Of a stretch of DNA of 36,692 nt, positions 33,811 to 36,692 are shown in pieces. The stretch is taken from positions 1 through 36,692 of the forward strand of contig CAVIJI010000017.1 in NCBI GenBank assembly GCA_963642885.1, read 5' to 3'. Below the pieces are notes generated by a model, which was not told the DNA's origin, searched no databases, and worked only from the letters and a program-made list of their open reading frames with translations. This DNA is from UMGS1696 sp963642885 (GTDB lineage Bacteria; Bacillota; Clostridia; Oscillospirales; CAG-272). Both the position numbers and the translations under genes were made by a program. Every line of letters starts with the position of its first letter. Positions within the stretch are counted from its first letter, which is position 1.

Positions 33811-35124
33811 ATGTTTATAGATAAAATTAAAATTTACACAAAAGCAGGCAACGGCGGCAACGGTGTTGTATCGTTCAGACGCGAAAAATACGTCGCAAAG
33901 GGCGGTCCCGACGGCGGTGACGGCGGTAACGGCGGCAATATTATTTTCCGAATCGACGAAGGCTCCAACACCCTGCTCGCATTCAGATACAAACGTAAAT
34001 TCATCGCTCAAAACGGCGGTGACGGAAGCGGTGCGAAATTCCACGGCGCGAACGGCGAGGACACTGTAATTCTCGTGCCTCGCGGAACTTTGATTAAAGA
34101 AGCCGACACAGAACGCATAATTCACGATATGTCAGGTGACGAAGACTATATTCTCTGTCACGGCGGAAGAGGCGGATGGGGTAATCGTCATTTTGCCACA
34201 CCTACAAGACAGATTCCCCGTTTTGCCAAAGCGGGGCTTCCCGGTGAAGAAAAAGAAGTTATTCTTGAATTAAAGATGATTGCCGACGTTGGTCTCGCGG
34301 GTCTCCCGTCCGCGGGCAAATCCTCTCTTCTTGCGGCATTGTCCTCCGCTCGTCCGAAAATCGCCGATTATCACTTCACCACTCTGGAACCTAACCTCGG
34401 TGTGGTTTCAACGGGCGGTGAATCCGGATTTGTTATGGCTGATATTCCCGGTTTAATCGAAGGAGCTTCCGAAGGCGCGGGTCTCGGTCATAATTTCCTT
34501 CGCCACATCGAAAGATGCCGTATGCTCATTCAAGTAGTCGACATCTCCGGTCAGGAAGGACGCACACCCGTAGAAGATTTCGAAACAATATCATCCGAGC
34601 TTGAAAAATTCTCTCATGAGCTTGCCGCTCGCCCGAGACTTATTGCAGCCAACAAAGCCGATCTTCTCGTGAACGGTGAGGATGAATTCCCGATGATTCC
34701 CGAAATCAGCGAGGAATGTGCCGAGCTCGAGAAGCACTGTCGTGAAAAAGGCTATGAAGTAGTATATATTTCGGCTTTTCAGAAAGAGGGATTAAAAAAT
34801 CTCGTTGATAAAACGGCCGCCATGCTGAAAGAGCTTCCTCCGATAACCGTTTATGAAGATGAGGTTATTCCCGAAGAAGAAGCAGTCAATGTCGAAGGTG
34901 TAGAAGACGTAAGGATATTCCGTACGGACGACGCATACTTCAATCTCGAGGGAAGATGGGTCGAGGCTTTGGTTGACAGAGTTAACTTTACGGACCGTGA
35001 ATCACTGATGTATTTCGAGCGTTCGCTCTCGAAATCGGGCCTTATCGACAGACTCAGAGAGGCAGGCTGTACCGACGGTGATATGGTAAGAATCGGAGAT
35101 ATAGAATTCGAATTCGTCAACTGA
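33811..35124 (+). CDS. obgE: Obg-family GTPase (CgtA)
   Basis: 437 residues. Glycine-rich Obg fold (FIDKIKIYTKAGNGGNGVVS, GGPDGGDGGNGGNI, GRGGWGNRHFATPTRQIPRF) at about 1-158, G domain with P-loop GLPSAGKSS, VMADIPGLIEGASEGAGLG and ANKADLL, and a C-terminal OCT domain (FNLEGRWVEALVDRVNFTD). Essential GTPase for 50S maturation and stringent control. No ribosome site at normal distance; TATAAT is 5 nt before the ATG, so it may be transcribed as a near-leaderless message or by read-through from the aminotransferase. Confidence 0.96.
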   Translation: MFIDKIKIYTKAGNGGNGVVSFRREKYVAKGGPDGGDGGNGGNIIFRIDEGSNTLLAFRYKRKFIAQNGGDGSGAKFHGANGEDTVILVPRGTLIKEADTERIIHDMSGDEDYILCHGGRGGWGNRHFATPTRQIPRFAKAGLPGEEKEVILELKMIADVGLAGLPSAGKSSLLAALSSARPKIADYHFTTLEPNLGVVSTGGESGFVMADIPGLIEGASEGAGLGHNFLRHIERCRMLIQVVDISGQEGRTPVEDFETISSELEKFSHELAARPRLIAANKADLLVNGEDEFPMIPEISEECAELEKHCREKGYEVVYISAFQKEGLKNLVDKTAAMLKELPPITVYEDEVIPEEEAVNVEGVEDVRIFRTDDAYFNLEGRWVEALVDRVNFTDRESLMYFERSLSKSGLIDRLREAGCTDGDMVRIGDIEFEFVN

Positions 35125-35138
35125 TTAATAATAATATT

Positions 35139-35188
35139 AAAAAAGCACCGATAAATGCTATGTATATACAGCATAATCGGTGTTTTTT
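35139..35188 (+). terminator. obgE terminator
   Basis: CACCGAT/ATCGGTG plus inner ATGCT/AGCAT stem, flanked by six A on the left and six U on the right. Directly after the obgE stop. Confidence 0.88.
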
Positions 35189-35192
35189 CATC

Positions 35193-35286
35193 TAAGGATA
35201 CTCTGAATAAATCGGATTTTTGCGATAAAAGACTGAAATATAGGAACTTTTATCGCAAAAATAACCTTAAATCAGAGGCTTCCTAA
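35193..35286 (+). repeat. MITE-like repeat, copy B
   Basis: 94 bp flanked by TAA on both sides. Ends GGATACTCTGA and (complement) GGAAGCCTCTGA are imperfect inverted repeats; the core TTTTTGCGATAAAAG/CTTTTATCGCAAAAA is a perfect 15-bp inverted repeat with ~12-nt loop. It fills the gap between obgE and the convergent oxidoreductase, where its hairpin may also act as terminator. Confidence 0.85.
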
Positions 35287-35288
35287 AT

Positions 35289-36551
35289 TTACTGATTGTC
35301 CGGCTTTATATTCAGTTTTTTCTGAATCGATGCGAGATCTACCTTGCGGCTGTCCCCTGTGCGGCACGTTTCAGCCGCAGCCAAGCCTGCCGCATTACCT
35401 GTTGCCATACAGATGCGCATAACTCTGTATGACGCATGAGCACGGTGTGTACCCGATATACAGCGTCCCGCAGTAAGAAGATTGTCGAATCCGCGCGGAG
35501 TAAGGCATCTGTACGGAATATCATAATCCTGCGCGAGATGAGGACAGCCGTCTGTTTCGGATTGACCCGCTCCGTCGGGATTGTGTATGTCGATACAGAA
35601 ATTGGCATCATGAGCTATGGCATCATCAAACTTTCTTCCGTTTATCAGGTCCTCACCTGTCAGTACGTAATCACCGATTACGCGTCTTGATTCACGAACT
35701 CCCAAAGTGGACGCACTTCCTGTAACATATATATTTTCGAATCCCGGCACATGAGCTCTCAGGAATTTCATTATCATCACAACCTGACGGCGCAGCTCGA
35801 ACTCGGCATCGGAAATGTTTTCGGGATTAAGCGGATTAATATGATTATACTGTGTTGCATTGACCATTCTCTCACCGACACGGCCTATGTCATACAATCT
35901 TACGATATTTACCGACGGAGGAAGCTCGCCTGTTTTGCATGCTTCATGGCAAAGAGACAAATATTCCTCACCGCTCGACAGCATTCTGTAGTCCTCCTCG
36001 TGACAGCAGCAAAGGCCGTCATCGGGACTGATTCCGCCGATTGTAAACATTATCGAAGCTGGCTGAACCAATCTGTCACCATCGCGTCCTATCTCGATTT
36101 CACATCCCGCAAGTGCGGAAAGATTTCCGTCTCCTGTCGCATCAACGTACGACAATGCACTGAAAGAGTACTTCTGAGCCTGCGATATTGCTTCCACACT
36201 TTTTATTTTTCCGTTATCCGCAGTTACATCCGTTATTTGAGTCTGCAGAAAAACTCTGACTCCCGCTTCATGGAGCATCTCCGACAATACGATTTTCGTT
36301 CTTTCGAATGGAGTAGCTATATCACTGTAATCTTCCAGTCTTCTTTCAATCTCACAACCGATATTATTATTTCTCACACCGCCGAGAAGAGGACGTACAA
36401 ACGATGTAACAAGTCCGCCTCCAACCGTTCCGTATCTCTCACACAGGATCGTTTTCGCTCCCGCTCTCGCAGAGGCAATTGCGGCGGCAATTCCCGCAGG
36501 GCCACCTCCCGCAACAAAAACATCGCATTCTATTTCATGTGTCTCAAACAT
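35289..36551 (-). CDS. FAD-dependent oxidoreductase (FAD_oxidored family)
   Basis: 420 residues from the ATG at 36551 (AAGGAG upstream); the frame runs to 36584 without support. CDVFVAGGGPAGIAAAIASA (GGGPAG, about 15-20) is the FAD/NAD dinucleotide site, followed by LCERYGTVGGGLVTSF, YVDATGDGNLSALAGCE and the C-terminal FDNLLTAGRCISGTHRAHAS FAD-contact segment. Matches the PF12831-type oxidoreductases common in gut Clostridia. Substrate unknown. Monocistronic. Confidence 0.88.
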   Translation of the reverse strand: MFETHEIECDVFVAGGGPAGIAAAIASARAGAKTILCERYGTVGGGLVTSFVRPLLGGVRNNNIGCEIERRLEDYSDIATPFERTKIVLSEMLHEAGVRVFLQTQITDVTADNGKIKSVEAISQAQKYSFSALSYVDATGDGNLSALAGCEIEIGRDGDRLVQPASIMFTIGGISPDDGLCCCHEEDYRMLSSGEEYLSLCHEACKTGELPPSVNIVRLYDIGRVGERMVNATQYNHINPLNPENISDAEFELRRQVVMIMKFLRAHVPGFENIYVTGSASTLGVRESRRVIGDYVLTGEDLINGRKFDDAIAHDANFCIDIHNPDGAGQSETDGCPHLAQDYDIPYRCLTPRGFDNLLTAGRCISGTHRAHASYRVMRICMATGNAAGLAAAETCRTGDSRKVDLASIQKKLNIKPDNQ

Positions 36552-36596
36552 ATAAAGCTCCTTTGTTATATTTATACTACACACCTATTATACCAC

Positions 36597-36625
36597 AAAA
36601 AAGAGAGCCTAAGCTCTCTTTTTTT
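36597..36625. terminator. bidirectional terminator between oxidoreductase and SLH gene
   Basis: AAAAAAGAGAGC, CTAA tip, GCTCTCTTTTTT: 12-bp stem with A/U runs on both sides. Terminates the leftward SLH gene. Confidence 0.92.
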
Positions 36626-36631
36626 AATATT

Positions 36632-36692
36632 TTATATTATTCGGTTGTCTTCGTCAAATCTGTGCAGAACCGCGGCTATCTGAGCTCTTGTT
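36632..36692 (-). CDS. S-layer homology (SLH) domain protein, C-terminal end (cut by window edge)
   Basis: Only the last 19 codons and the stop are present: TRAQIAAVLHRF followed by DEDNRII. The TRAQ-AAVL-RF pattern is the conserved end of an SLH domain, which binds pyruvylated secondary cell-wall polymers. The rest lies beyond the right edge, so identity and function of the whole protein are unknown. Confidence 0.75.
   Translation of the reverse strand, partial: TRAQIAAVLHRFDEDNRII

Noticed and set aside
35751..36683. 310-codon rightward ORF opposite the oxidoreductase
   Set aside because: Antisense shadow; composition follows the minus-strand gene and it runs across the terminator.
1..36692. 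CRISPR array, prophage or conjugative element
   Set aside because: No regularly spaced repeats, integrase, transposase or phage structural genes seen.

Overview
The window reads as chromosomal DNA of an anaerobic, low-to-medium-GC Clostridia-type Firmicute. The evidence is a dgt-dnaG-rpoD operon, rpsF-ssb-rpsR, zinc-type L31 and S18, strong AGGAGG ribosome sites, an oxygen-sensitive class III ribonucleotide reductase (nrdD-nrdG) and the end of an S-layer-homology protein. I cannot name a genus. Nothing indicates plasmid, phage or CRISPR content.

Layout. 1-436 is the start of rpsB (S2), leftward, behind a long leader. 840-2546 is an orphan solute-binding lipoprotein. 2821-7927 is a leftward replication/transcription operon: a dGTPase-like HD protein, primase DnaG, and two adjacent RpoD-type sigma factors. 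8077-10130 holds a YigZ-family protein and GTPase HflX. 10319-11901 holds L31, S18, SSB and S6. 12154-13668 is a second orphan lipoprotein. 14075-16813 is nrdG/nrdD, with two NrdR-type boxes just inside its promoter. 17149-19207 is miaA and queA (tRNA modification).

From 19424 the genes run rightward: a TIM-barrel isomerase-like protein and a GH39-like glycosidase, then a sodium:solute symporter. The symporter is preceded by a consensus promoter, a 16-residue leader peptide with six Tyr codons (five consecutive), and mutually exclusive RNA hairpins ending in an intrinsic terminator. This is a complete textbook-style ribosome-mediated attenuator and the most notable item in the window. Then, leftward: a secreted PI-PLC-like phospholipase, a membrane protein, tRNA-Trp, an aldo/keto reductase, a membrane-anchored methyltransferase, two alpha/beta hydrolases, aspS and a MazG-HAD fusion. 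Rightward: a PLP aminotransferase and obgE. Leftward: an FAD oxidoreductase and the tail of an SLH protein.

A short palindromic MITE-like repeat of about 95 bp occurs twice (28758-28852 and 35193-35286), with a probable third, partial copy at 23597-23629. Many genes have near-consensus TTGACA-N17-TATAAT promoters, so the main sigma factor(s) encoded here probably drive most of the window.
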